Shown here one piece after another: positions 1 to 12,150 of a DNA stretch of 12,150 bases. Position 1 is the stretch's first letter. Each line of letters opens with the position of its first letter. The notes under the pieces were generated by a model. That model was not told the DNA's origin and did not search any database. It saw only the letters and a program-made list of their open reading frames with translations. The translations under genes were made by a program, and so were the position numbers. Source of the DNA: Chrysochromulina parva (Eukaryota > Haptophyta > Prymnesiales > Chrysochromulinaceae); assembly GCA_002887195.1 (NCBI GenBank), contig PJAB01001802.1:1-12150 (forward strand). The letters are read 5' to 3'.

Positions 1-221
1 TCAGTCATGGGTCGGGTCTGATTGGGGTTGATGTCTGATGGCGGGTCTGATTGGGGTTGATGATGTCTGATGGCGGGTCTGATTGCTGCCGCCATCAGTC
101 ATGGGTCGGGTCTGATTGGGATTGATGTCTGATGGCGGGTCTGATTGGGGTTGATGTCTGATGGCGGGTCTGATTGGGGTTGATGATGTCTGATGGCGGG
201 TCTGATTGCTGCCGCCATCAG
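1..221 (+). repeat. 3' part of a GCN2 intron with higher-order repeats
   Basis: The stretch is built from units such as GATGGCGGGTCTGATTGGGG with TGATGTC spacers. Two large units start at 1 and 95 with TCAGTCATGGGTCGGG, and the true acceptor and exon start at 218-233 (TCAGGCATGGATCGAG) is a third version of that sequence. The acceptor CATCAG ends at 221. The donor is outside the window. Confidence 0.75.
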
Positions 222-5876
<5,655 letters not shown>

Positions 5877-5930
5877 CTGCGCGCCCACAGGAACGATGCG
5901 GTGTGGTTGTTGCAAGTTATCTGCTGGCGC

Positions 5931-5999
<69 letters not shown>

Positions 6000-6181
6000 G
6001 GCGCGTATACGGCTGTAGTCGGTTGCAGGATGGTGACGATACACGGTTGTTCTGTTTTTGTTGTTACGTTTCTACGAAACGATCCTGTTCACAACATTCG
6101 CCCTTGTAAAATTCTAAGTCCGCTCCGCGAAGGTCGATCGCGGATCGGCTCTCGTCAGGAACATAGATCAGTCAGTCCAAC
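5877..6181. other. Intergenic region between GCN2 and the glycosyltransferase gene
   Basis: These 305 bp follow the GCN2 stop and precede the next ATG. They presumably hold the GCN2 3' UTR and polyadenylation site and the promoter and 5' UTR of the downstream gene. Apart from the palindrome, the part after about 6007 is less GC-rich, without decamer repeats. A small inverted repeat, CGTTTC-TAC-GAAACG, lies near 6066-6080. I see no convincing TATA box. Confidence 0.5.
5933..6000. repeat. AAGC/GCTT tetranucleotide palindrome
   Basis: Eight AAGC units, then AATT, then seven GCTT units form an inverted repeat centred at 5966/5967. The inner 66 bp (5934-5999) is a perfect palindrome with no loop. 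An 11-bp direct repeat, TGCTGGCGCGT, sits at 5922-5932 and 5996-6006. In RNA it would be a long hairpin in the GCN2 3' UTR; in DNA it could extrude as a cruciform. Confidence 0.93.
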
Positions 6182-7582
6182 ATGACTCAGCGCAATTCGA
6201 CCCGTGAATGGCGGGCAGCGAATGTTGGCAGGCCACCCTCTTCGTCATGCAGGCCTCGGCTCTTCGTTTACGACTTGCCGAATAGTTATCGGCACAAGGG
6301 AAGCCCATCAGGTCGAGGCTATGGCTCAGTAGTGCACGAGACGCCCCATCACCGGCTCTTCCTCAGCCCCAGTGGTACATATGGTACGGGGGCAACCATT
6401 TTCGAAAGAGCCATGACTACGCCGTGTCGCGTGGACGACCCAGCCGCTGCAGACCTTTTCTTCGTCCCCGTGTTTGTCGATAACTATCGAACGACGAATA
6501 CTTACTGTGCAGAGCGGCCTTGCAACAGCACGAGCCTTGTGAAGCGGCTCAGACGAGTGGTAGCACCCAGCGGCGTGACGTTTCTGGAACTCAATGAGGG
6601 CTTCGACCATTTCTTTGTGACTTCCAAGTCCGGCCGATACTACGACCTTGCAGTCACGCGTGAGTTGCACCTCGAGCACCCTTGGTGGGGTGGTGCGTCT
6701 CGCTTCGCCGTGGAGCAAAATGCCAATGTGCGCCCTGACAAATTTACGCAGACGATGCGAATCTTCCGATCGGTGCCGTGGACGAGCTATGTGCACATGC
6801 GCCGATCGACACGGTGGGATGACTTGCCGTGGCGCCAACTAGATCGTGCACGGCCAGCTCTGGTTGCGGCCGCCTTCAACCCCAAGAACGCCGAGCACAA
6901 GATTGGGCTGTCTTCCGACTCACGCCGACTTCGACTTGTGCTCAACAGCACGTGCTCCCGCCGCCCCGCCGTATGCGCCTTCCTGCCTTCGGGAACGCGA
7001 ATGCCGAGCAAAGAGCCCCTCTCAGAGCCAGTGCGGGAGTTGGCAGAGCTCTATGGACGCTCCGTGTTCTGCTGGCAGCCCATGGGCGATAGCGTCACGC
7101 GTAAGGCCACGATCGACGCCGTTCTTCTCGGATGCATCAACGTCTTCTTCCACCCATTGCAGCAGCTTCATTGGCCATGGCATTGGGGTGGTTGGGTGAA
7201 GAGAGCATCCGTGTTCCTCGACCATGCGGCCATAGCCGCCGGCCAGCTAGATCCGATTGAGGAGCTGCGCCGCGTGCCCCCCGAGGCGATCAGGGCGATG
7301 CAGAGGACCATCGCAGAGCACGCTCACTGCCTGCATTACTCCGACGTGCCTTTGCAAACAGATGGCAGCGGTGGCACAACGCCATACGAGCGCGCCACTC
7401 TCGGAGCCGCGCCGGACGCATTCGACGTCCTGCTGCGCGGCGCTTGGGAGATCGCAACGAATCATTCACAGGCCTGGGAGGTCTTCGACCGAGGCAAGAA
7501 CGGATCCTACAAATTACGCGTCGGCCGGAGGATGTCCCGTAGGGAGCTCTGCGAGCCGGTGCCGTTCCCATACATTGGTTAG
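6182..7582 (+). CDS. Exostosin-family (GT47) glycosyltransferase, intronless
   Basis: The 466-aa frame opens at ATG 6182 (context AACATGA, an in-frame stop about 75 bp upstream) and closes at 7582. Family hallmarks in order: RLFVYDLPNSY (26-36), ATIFERAMTTPCRVDDP with ADLFFVPVF (about 71-98), a GFDHFFVTSKSG segment (140-151) like the GRDHFF motif, and the C-terminal donor-binding half FCWQPMGDSVTRKATIDAVLLGCINVFF (about 296-323), then ASVFLDHAAI. Such enzymes usually add sugars to glycans or proteoglycan-like polymers in the Golgi; the sugar here cannot be told. No N-terminal membrane anchor is visible, which is odd for a Golgi GT47; an upstream exon or a soluble enzyme are alternatives. It has no introns or decamer repeats, unlike both neighbours, and lies convergent to the Sec23/Sec24-like gene. 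Confidence 0.88.
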   Translation: MTQRNSTREWRAANVGRPPSSSCRPRLFVYDLPNSYRHKGSPSGRGYGSVVHETPHHRLFLSPSGTYGTGATIFERAMTTPCRVDDPAAADLFFVPVFVDNYRTTNTYCAERPCNSTSLVKRLRRVVAPSGVTFLELNEGFDHFFVTSKSGRYYDLAVTRELHLEHPWWGGASRFAVEQNANVRPDKFTQTMRIFRSVPWTSYVHMRRSTRWDDLPWRQLDRARPALVAAAFNPKNAEHKIGLSSDSRRLRLVLNSTCSRRPAVCAFLPSGTRMPSKEPLSEPVRELAELYGRSVFCWQPMGDSVTRKATIDAVLLGCINVFFHPLQQLHWPWHWGGWVKRASVFLDHAAIAAGQLDPIEELRRVPPEAIRAMQRTIAEHAHCLHYSDVPLQTDGSGGTTPYERATLGAAPDAFDVLLRGAWEIATNHSQAWEVFDRGKNGSYKLRVGRRMSRRELCEPVPFPYIG

Positions 7583-7723
7583 TTAGCGTAGATATATCGA
7601 TAAACTTATCTATTCTTAAAGGCGCCCGGTTTTTCGGTAGCTTTCCCCATGGGAAAGGACCCCGGTCCACGTTGCCGTTCAGCTGGCTGTCGTCCTGCGG
7701 CCATGCCGCGCGCCTCCTGTGAA
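7583..7723. other. Short gap between convergent genes, with hairpin
   Basis: Only 141 bp separate the two stop codons, so the 3' UTRs probably overlap or are very short. An AT-rich patch lies at about 7589-7620. A 7-bp inverted repeat, CTTTCCC-CAT-GGGAAAG, lies at 7641-7657, followed by GGACC-CC-GGTCC. No gene is visible here. Confidence 0.6.
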
Positions 7724-10700
7724 TCACTCCTCGGTAACGGGGCGTTGCGCCACCTCGCGGCGTACTTCACCGTGGATGAACGCGAGGAAGCGCGCGAACG
7801 AGAACTTGTCATGCTGTGCCGCGGCCGCCGCCGCCTGCCCCGAGTCAGCATCGTGCTCGAGGAAGCGTTCAAATGGAGCAGCCTCCACCTGTGGGGAAGG
7901 TATGGCGCGGTGGTGAGCACTTGCATGCTCGAGGAAGCCGTTCAAAGAGAGCGGCCTCTACCGAGCCGGCGCGGCAGCACACGATGCGGGCGGTGCACAG
8001 CCGTTGCTGGCGCAGCCGTAGCACGTCCCTCCACAGCAGACTCGATTTGCTTGGCGGGAACTCGATCAATGAGCCCCTCCCCTCGCGGGCTTCACTGGCC
8101 GCGCCCTCGGCGCCTAGCTCGAGGCAGTAGACGTAGATGTGAGTATACCTGCCATCAGGGGGACTCCGAGGCACTCAGGGGGACTCAGGTGCCATCAGAG
8201 GCACTCAGGTGCCATCAGAGGCATCAGGTGCCATCAGAGGCACTCAGGTGCCATCAGAGGCACTCAGGTGCTATCCAGAGGCACTCGAACGCCATCAAGT
8301 ACACTCAGGTGCCATCCGAGGCACTCAGGTGCGTCGGCGTACGCGTCCAGAACAAAGAGGCGACAGCCGCTCGAGACAGCGCTCGTGTGGAGTGCCTCCC
8401 ACGTTAACGGCAGGCGCACCAGCCGACGGGTGACGCCATAGCACTCGCCGCCGGAGCTCGGGCTCCCTAATTTGGCATCCGAGCTCGCACTCCCTAATTT
8501 GGCATCTGGAGGGTAGCCAGTGAGCGAGGGCAGGATCGCAAGGCACAGGTCTGGCGCCGGAAGCCGCCGGTAGAGTGCATGCAGCCACGTGCGCCCATCG
8601 GCCGAGAGCGCCGAGATGGGCGCACGGCTCGAGAGGGGCGCGTGTGAAGCCAGGTGTGAAGCGAGCAGCGGCCCTTGCAAGAGAGCATAGACCCAGCGCG
8701 GCACGGACTGCAGCTGGCGTGGTAAGCGGGACGGAGTGAGTGCATTGTTGGGCTGCCCAGGGTGCAGACGAGATCGAGCGAGCTCGAAGCCGCTGAGCAA
8801 CTGCACCAGCCAATCCTGCCACAGTAGGGCAACGAGCGGGGCCCTCTCAGCGGCAAGCAGCAGTCACAATGCTGCCAAACTTGGGTCTAGGGTCTGAGGG
8901 GGGACAGCCTTGTGATGACGTCCCCCCTCTCGTGGCCATTCCGTGGCAAGCGGCAGTCATCAGCAGTCATCAGCAGTCACCAGCAGTCATCAGAAGTCAC
9001 CAGCCGTCATCAGCCGTCATCAGCAGTCATCAGCAGTCATCAGCAGTCATCAGCAGTCATCAGTGGCCATGGGCGCACCTGCACCAGCAGTCATCAGCCG
9101 TCATCAGCCGTCATCAGCCGTCATCAGCAGTCATCAGCAGTCATCAGTGGCCATGGGCGCACCTGCACCAGCAGCCGACCTTCACGTGATCCCTGATGCT
9201 CAATCGCGCAGATCACCTTGTGAGTAAGCAAGCCGAGCATGGCGGTGCTGTCGATGCTCTCGTACAGCTCTCGAAGGCTGCGGGCGACTTCTAATCGGAT
9301 GGTCTGCACGCGCAGCCGACGTACGACACGGCACCCATCATCATCGGCTTCGCTGTCGCCCTCCTCCCCCTCGTCCCTCTCCGGCGGCGCACGCACGAGG
9401 ATACTGTAGCTGTACGCGAGCTGCACCGCGGGCTTTACCTCGGGACTCGAGCCCCAGCCGACTCTCTTGGCGAATCGGAACGCGAAGGCGACCGACGTGT
9501 CGGCATCACAACCAGCGAGGTGGTAGAGGTTCTCGGAGCGTTCATCGGGCACCAGCGACCCATAAGCATGCGCCACCGCTAGCTCCGCTGGCATGCGAAG
9601 CCGAAGGAGGCCGGCCGAGCCGAAGGGACTGCGAAGCATGCAATCGGCATGCACTCAACATGCAATCAGCATGCACTCAGCAAGCACTCAGCATGCACTC
9701 GGCATGCACTCAGCAAGCACTCAGCATGCACTCAGCATGCACTCAGCAAGCACTCAGCATGCACTCAGCATGCACTCGGCATGCACTCAGCAGCATGCGC
9801 AAGCACTCCGTGGCACCCGTCGCACCTGCGCAGCATCTTGTACACGTCATCGGCGACCGGGCAGTCGGAGAGGTCGTTGTACAACTGCAGCACGCCGCCG
9901 GTACGTGAGGCGAGCGAACGGCGGCAATCAGCATGCATTCGCAAGGTGCCATCAGCATGCAATCAACGCGCAATCAGCATGCAATCACCTGCAGCACGCC
10001 GCCGGTACGTGAGGCAAGCGAATGGATCACTTCGAGCCCCAAGCCAGGCGCCGTCCTGAGCGCGAGCACGCTCACGGCGGCGCCGAGCAGCCCAAACTCA
10101 AGCGCGAGCTCCTCGTACACCTGACGCGCCGCGCCGTGTTGGGCGCGCGCTTGGGCGCCGTTGTGGGCGCCGCGGCCGTGGGCGAGGCCGTCGTCGTCGT
10201 TGACATCGTCGGTTGGGATCTCGAAGGCCACCTCGCCCGAGCAGGCCGTGGACGAGGTGGCAAGAGCGGCGCTGCCGACCCCGACACAGCCAGCCGCGGC
10301 CCCTGCGCCCGGCGGCAGCGGCGGCAGCGGCGGCAGCGGCGGCAGCGCCCCGACACCATACGACGGGCGAGAGCCCACAAAAGCGAGCACTTGTAACGGC
10401 CCGAGGGAGGGCACCGCCCCGAGTGCGTCCACGAGCAGTTGGAGAGCACCGCCGAAACCAAACAGAGGGACCGCGCGCGCGCTCTCGCCCTCACCTCCGC
10501 CACCGAGGCCGCCGCCGCTCGCGGCCCTTGCAGCGCCACCAACAGCGCCCACGACGGCGCCCGCAGTGCCGACCGTCTCGATGGCCGCAGCGATGCGCGT
10601 GGCACAGCTGCCCACGTGTGCGAACATGTGCTCGAGGCGCACCGCGTCGGCGAGCGGCAGCGCGGCTGCCCCAGGGCCTATGGGCAACGGCACATGGCGC

Positions 10701-11266
10701 ACGTGCGGCCGCGGTGCGCCGGGGAGGTACACACCGACCGTGTCGGCCACGACGAGGAGCGCGAAGAGCGTCTGTGCGGGCAGCGCGGCGACGAGCGCAT
10801 GGAGAGCCGCGCGTACGAGCTCGACGTACTTGCCGTCCGCCGCCGAGGCCACGTCCACGACCGCCACGCACATGGGCGGCGCGTCATCGTCGGCCTGACC
10901 GTCGGAGAGCTCCAAAGTGGGATCGCACAGCTCGGGCAGCTCGCGCAGCTCGTTCGGGCCGAGGGAGTACCGCGCACCGGTGAACGCGTTCACCGTCGCA
11001 CAGAGCGAGCACCGCCACTCCTTGCGGCGCACGTCGCACAGGTGGTTGATGTATGCGCCGCACGCCGAGCATCGCGCGAGGTCGGAGGCGTCGGGCATGA
11101 ACTCGGCTTCGTCCTCGTCGAGCGGCGGCAACTCGGCGAGCGGCCGTGCAACGCAGCCAAAGGGCACGCCCGAGTCGGAGAGGTCTTCCGGCGTGCACGG
11201 CACGGCCGCGCATGTGACTGAGAGCAGTGCGCCGTGTCCGCCGGTCTCTGTGCTGGAATGCGACAT
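7724..11266 (-). CDS. Divergent Sec23/Sec24-family (COPII-like) protein, 6 exons
   Basis: Exons in transcript order: 11266-9989, 9884-9826, 9628-9163, 8815-8343, 8148-7962, 7888-7724; phases agree and give 875 aa. The ATG at 11266 (context AACATGT) is the first in frame. Domains: zinc finger CSAC-x16-CSLC (residues 66-89); trunk starting MCVAVVDVA with ALPAQTLFALLVVADTVGVY; FGGALQLLVDAL...VLAFVGSRPSYGVG; beta-sandwich part (RLRMPAELAVAHAYGSL, RRLRVQTIRLEVARSL, STAMLGLLTHKV); helical part; gelsolin-like end (LPLTWEALH, CRLFVLDAY, FARFLAFIHGEV). Sec23 and Sec24 form the inner COPII coat at ER exit sites. It is too divergent for me to say Sec23 or Sec24; a member of a divergent third clade is possible. 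Gly-rich and (PPL)n insertions interrupt the trunk. The exon 4 acceptor could be 8800 instead of 8815. Confidence 0.87.
7889..7961 (-). repeat. Sec23/24-like intron 5, a 73-bp tandem-duplication intron
   Basis: On the minus strand the donor is GGCTCG|GTAGAG (7962/7961) and the acceptor CCCACAG ends at 7889. The first 36 or so intron bases copy the start of exon 6 (GTRGAGGCYGCT...TTTGAACG...CTTCCTCGAGCA). The offset between copies equals the intron length. There are no decamer repeats. Joining gives CCRAGS|VEAAPFERFLEH. Confidence 0.82.
8149..8342 (-). repeat. Sec23/24-like intron 4 with 20-bp double decamers
   Basis: Minus-strand donor GACGC|GTACGC at 8343/8342 and acceptor GGCAG ending at 8149 give a phase 2 intron of 194 bp; joining reads FVLDA-YTHIYVYCLEL. 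Read on the minus strand, the filler is GATGGCACCTGAGTGCCTCT-type 20-mers (two decamers), the same sense-strand pattern as in GCN2. Confidence 0.83.
8453..8506 (-). repeat. 27-bp tandem duplication within a coding exon
   Basis: Two adjacent 27-bp copies (8453-8479 and 8480-8506) differ at few positions and encode DAKLGSASS and DAKLGSPSS in the Sec23/24-like exon 4. It keeps frame and lies before the gelsolin-like part. Confidence 0.88.
8816..9162 (-). repeat. Sec23/24-like intron 3 with CATCAGCAGT decamers
   Basis: Minus-strand donor GTGCAG|GTGCGC at 9163/9162; acceptor GTGGCAG ends at 8816 (347 bp, phase 0). Decamers ACTGCTGATG (minus strand) fill 8957-9062 and 9091-9146. A copy of the exon 3 end and donor lies in the intron at about 9064-9090. 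An alternative acceptor GGTGCAG at 8801 would shorten exon 4 by 15 bases in frame. Confidence 0.82.
8896..8929. repeat. Perfect 10-bp inverted repeat in an intron
   Basis: GAGGGGGGAC at 8896-8905 pairs exactly with GTCCCCCCTC at 8920-8929 across a 14-base loop. It lies between the decamer field and the acceptor of the Sec23/24-like intron 3, so the pre-mRNA could form a stable hairpin near the 3' splice site. Confidence 0.85.
9629..9825 (-). repeat. Sec23/24-like intron 2 with CATGCACTCAG 11-mers
   Basis: Minus-strand donor CGCAG|GTGCGA at 9826/9825 and acceptor TTCGCAG ending at 9629 give a phase 2 intron of 197 bp; joining completes a Ser codon (YKMLR-S-PFGSAG). The filler is 11-mers read on the minus strand as CTGAGTGCATG and CTGAGTGCTTG. 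Confidence 0.83.
9885..9988 (-). repeat. Sec23/24-like intron 1 flanked by a 32-bp direct repeat
   Basis: Minus-strand donor CTGCAG|GTGATT at 9989/9988; acceptor CTGCAG ends at 9885 (104 bp, phase 0). The last 32 bases of exon 1 (plus 9989-10020) match the last 32 bases of the intron (9885-9916) with a single difference. Joining gives RTGGVLQ|LYNDLSD. Confidence 0.87.
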
Positions 11267-11510
11267 GTTGTGGTCGGTCGGCGTCGGGCTTGCGTGAGGG
11301 ACGGCCTTCACGGTCTTCACGCGAAGAGTCGACGGCGCCAAGTGTCCAAACTTTGGAAACCTGCACGGAGTACTGGACTAGCTTTTGACGCGCTCCATCA
11401 CTCGTGTACGGGAGTCAAGTCAAGTCACACTTCACTCGAATGAATGAAATAAGGTCAAGAATATGAATTCTGTTACAGTAACACCGCCGAGCGAGTGAAA
11501 AAATAAGAGA
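11267..11510 (-). promoter_or_regulatory. Probable 5' UTR and promoter region of the Sec23/24-like gene
   Basis: This is the immediate upstream DNA of the minus-strand ATG at 11266. The reading frame stays open upstream to about 11341 but has no other ATG. An AT-rich patch lies at about 11499-11516. I see no clear TATA box or initiator, so the call rests on position only. Confidence 0.35.
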
Positions 11511-11514
11511 TATT

Positions 11515-11605
11515 TTGCGCGCGCAGCGCGCAACAAAATTGCGCCGCGCCGCGGCGCCAAGCGGCGCCGCTAGGCGGCGCGCAGGCGCCGTAGGCGGCAA
11601 GCTCA
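11515..11605. repeat. GC-rich cluster of short palindromes
   Basis: TTGCGCGC-GCA-GCGCGCAA at 11515-11533 is an inverted repeat with 8-bp arms. It is followed by several GGCGCC and GCGGCGCCGC palindromes and GTAGGCGGC/CTAGGCGGC repeats up to about 11605. The segment could fold extensively. Confidence 0.75.
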
Positions 11606-11880
11606 GACGCGTCGATTCAGGCCCCCCCTGAGCCCGTTGTTTTGCAGCACTACTTTTCACTTTCCCCGTAGTTAACTATACGGCGCATTTTCCAGCCTCT
11701 GTGGACCCCTTTGCGCTGCTAGTGGCTGTGGAATGGTCGCTGCCACTCATCCTGCATCTTATTCCATCGGCACTTCTGACGGGAACCGCGTAAGTTGCGC
11801 CTGCCCCTGCGTAAACAAGGGACGCTGTGAACAGGGGAGACGGTCCGTTTCCTATCGTTTTGGGGGTCAGTTTCTCATAT
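11606..11880. other. Unassigned non-coding DNA
   Basis: I find no gene, decamer repeat or known element here. The base composition is more balanced than in the genes. An 87-codon minus-strand frame (11939-11676) has no recognisable features. Confidence 0.5.
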
Positions 11881-11882
11881 TT

Positions 11883-12150
11883 CAGATACACGACACACAA
11901 GATACATTCACGATACATGTCGGATACATCGGGATACACATCAAGATAGTATCTCGAGCCCTACTTGCGGCCGCGCTTGGATACCCCCAAACCCCCGAGA
12001 TACGTGTCCCGCATGTATCCCTCATGTATCCCGCATGTATCTTGATTACCTCTGAGGATACATGTATCTCGCATGTATCTTGCATGTATCCCGCATGTCT
12101 CCTTCATATCAGATACATCTCTCTCTGGATGCATTTGAGATACATGTATC
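11883..12150. repeat. GATACAT/ATGTATC repeat field in both orientations
   Basis: Multiple GATACAT copies on the plus strand dominate 11883-11950, while 11-mers such as CGCATGTATCC (the opposite orientation) dominate 12010-12100. GATACATGTATC, itself a palindrome, occurs near 12056-12067 and again at the window's end. The arrangement is an irregular inverted repeat that may continue beyond the window. Confidence 0.8.

Noticed and set aside
7649..8407. 252-codon plus-strand frame
   Set aside because: It crosses minus-strand exons 5-6 and two introns and contains decamer-encoded repeats; no domain is visible.
8957..9150. CRISPR array
   Set aside because: The repeats are 10 bp with no unique spacers and lie in a spliced intron of a eukaryotic gene.
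8869..9227. Plus-strand frames reading SHQQSSAVIS repeats
   Set aside because: They are the antisense of the minus-strand intron 3 decamers, without any domain.
9593..10059. Plus-strand frames reading MHSACTQQALS repeats
   Set aside because: They are antisense of 11-mers in introns of the minus-strand gene.
10022..11297. Plus-strand frames of 124-260 codons opposite the zinc finger and trunk exon
   Set aside because: They are Arg-rich shadows of a GC-rich coding exon; the minus-strand frame has the conserved CxxC motifs.
11266..11341. N-terminal extension of the Sec23/24-like protein to 11341
   Set aside because: The frame is open but the codon at 11341-11339 is TTG. The first ATG is at 11266 with A at -3.
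11676..11939. 87-codon minus-strand frame as a gene
   Set aside because: It has no recognisable motif, partly overlaps the GATACAT repeats and has no splice or context support.

Overview
The window is nuclear DNA from a eukaryote. It is GC-rich and most coding sequence is split by short GT-AG introns (about 70-350 bp) filled with 10- and 11-bp tandem repeats. A GCN2-type kinase, an exostosin-type glycosyltransferase and a Sec23/Sec24-type protein in this setting suggest a unicellular alga such as a haptophyte or another GC-rich protist. That placement is inference; no plastid or taxon-specific marker is present.

Layout. (1) 1-5876, plus strand: 3' part of a multi-exon eIF2-alpha kinase of the GCN2 type. 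It enters at the 'AWIE' motif of the kinase N-lobe and runs through the C-lobe and a HisRS-like domain to a stop at 5876. I placed 14 coding exons whose phases all agree (1200 codons plus stop). (2) 5877-6181: intergenic, with a near-perfect 68-bp AAGC/GCTT palindrome. (3) 6182-7582, plus: an intronless GT47/exostosin-family glycosyltransferase. (4) 7583-7723: a 141-bp gap between convergent genes. (5) 11266-7724, minus: a divergent Sec23/Sec24-family (COPII-like) protein in six exons (875 aa, all phases consistent). (6) 11342-12150: upstream DNA without a recognisable gene, holding a GC-rich palindromic cluster and a field of GATACAT/ATGTATC repeats in both orientations.

The three genes do not form an operon or an obvious pathway: one senses amino-acid starvation, one is a glycosyltransferase, one belongs to a secretory coat family. 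The unusual signal is in the introns. First, nearly all carry a 10/11-mer related to TGATNNCNNC, always in the sense orientation of the host gene on both strands, with a different variant in each intron. Second, many introns begin or end with a near-identical copy of the adjacent exon edge aligned at the splice junction, as expected if introns arose by tandem duplication of exon sequence around a proto-splice site. Several copies create in-frame alternative acceptors or decoy donors, one of which would give a kinase lacking the HisRS-like sensor.
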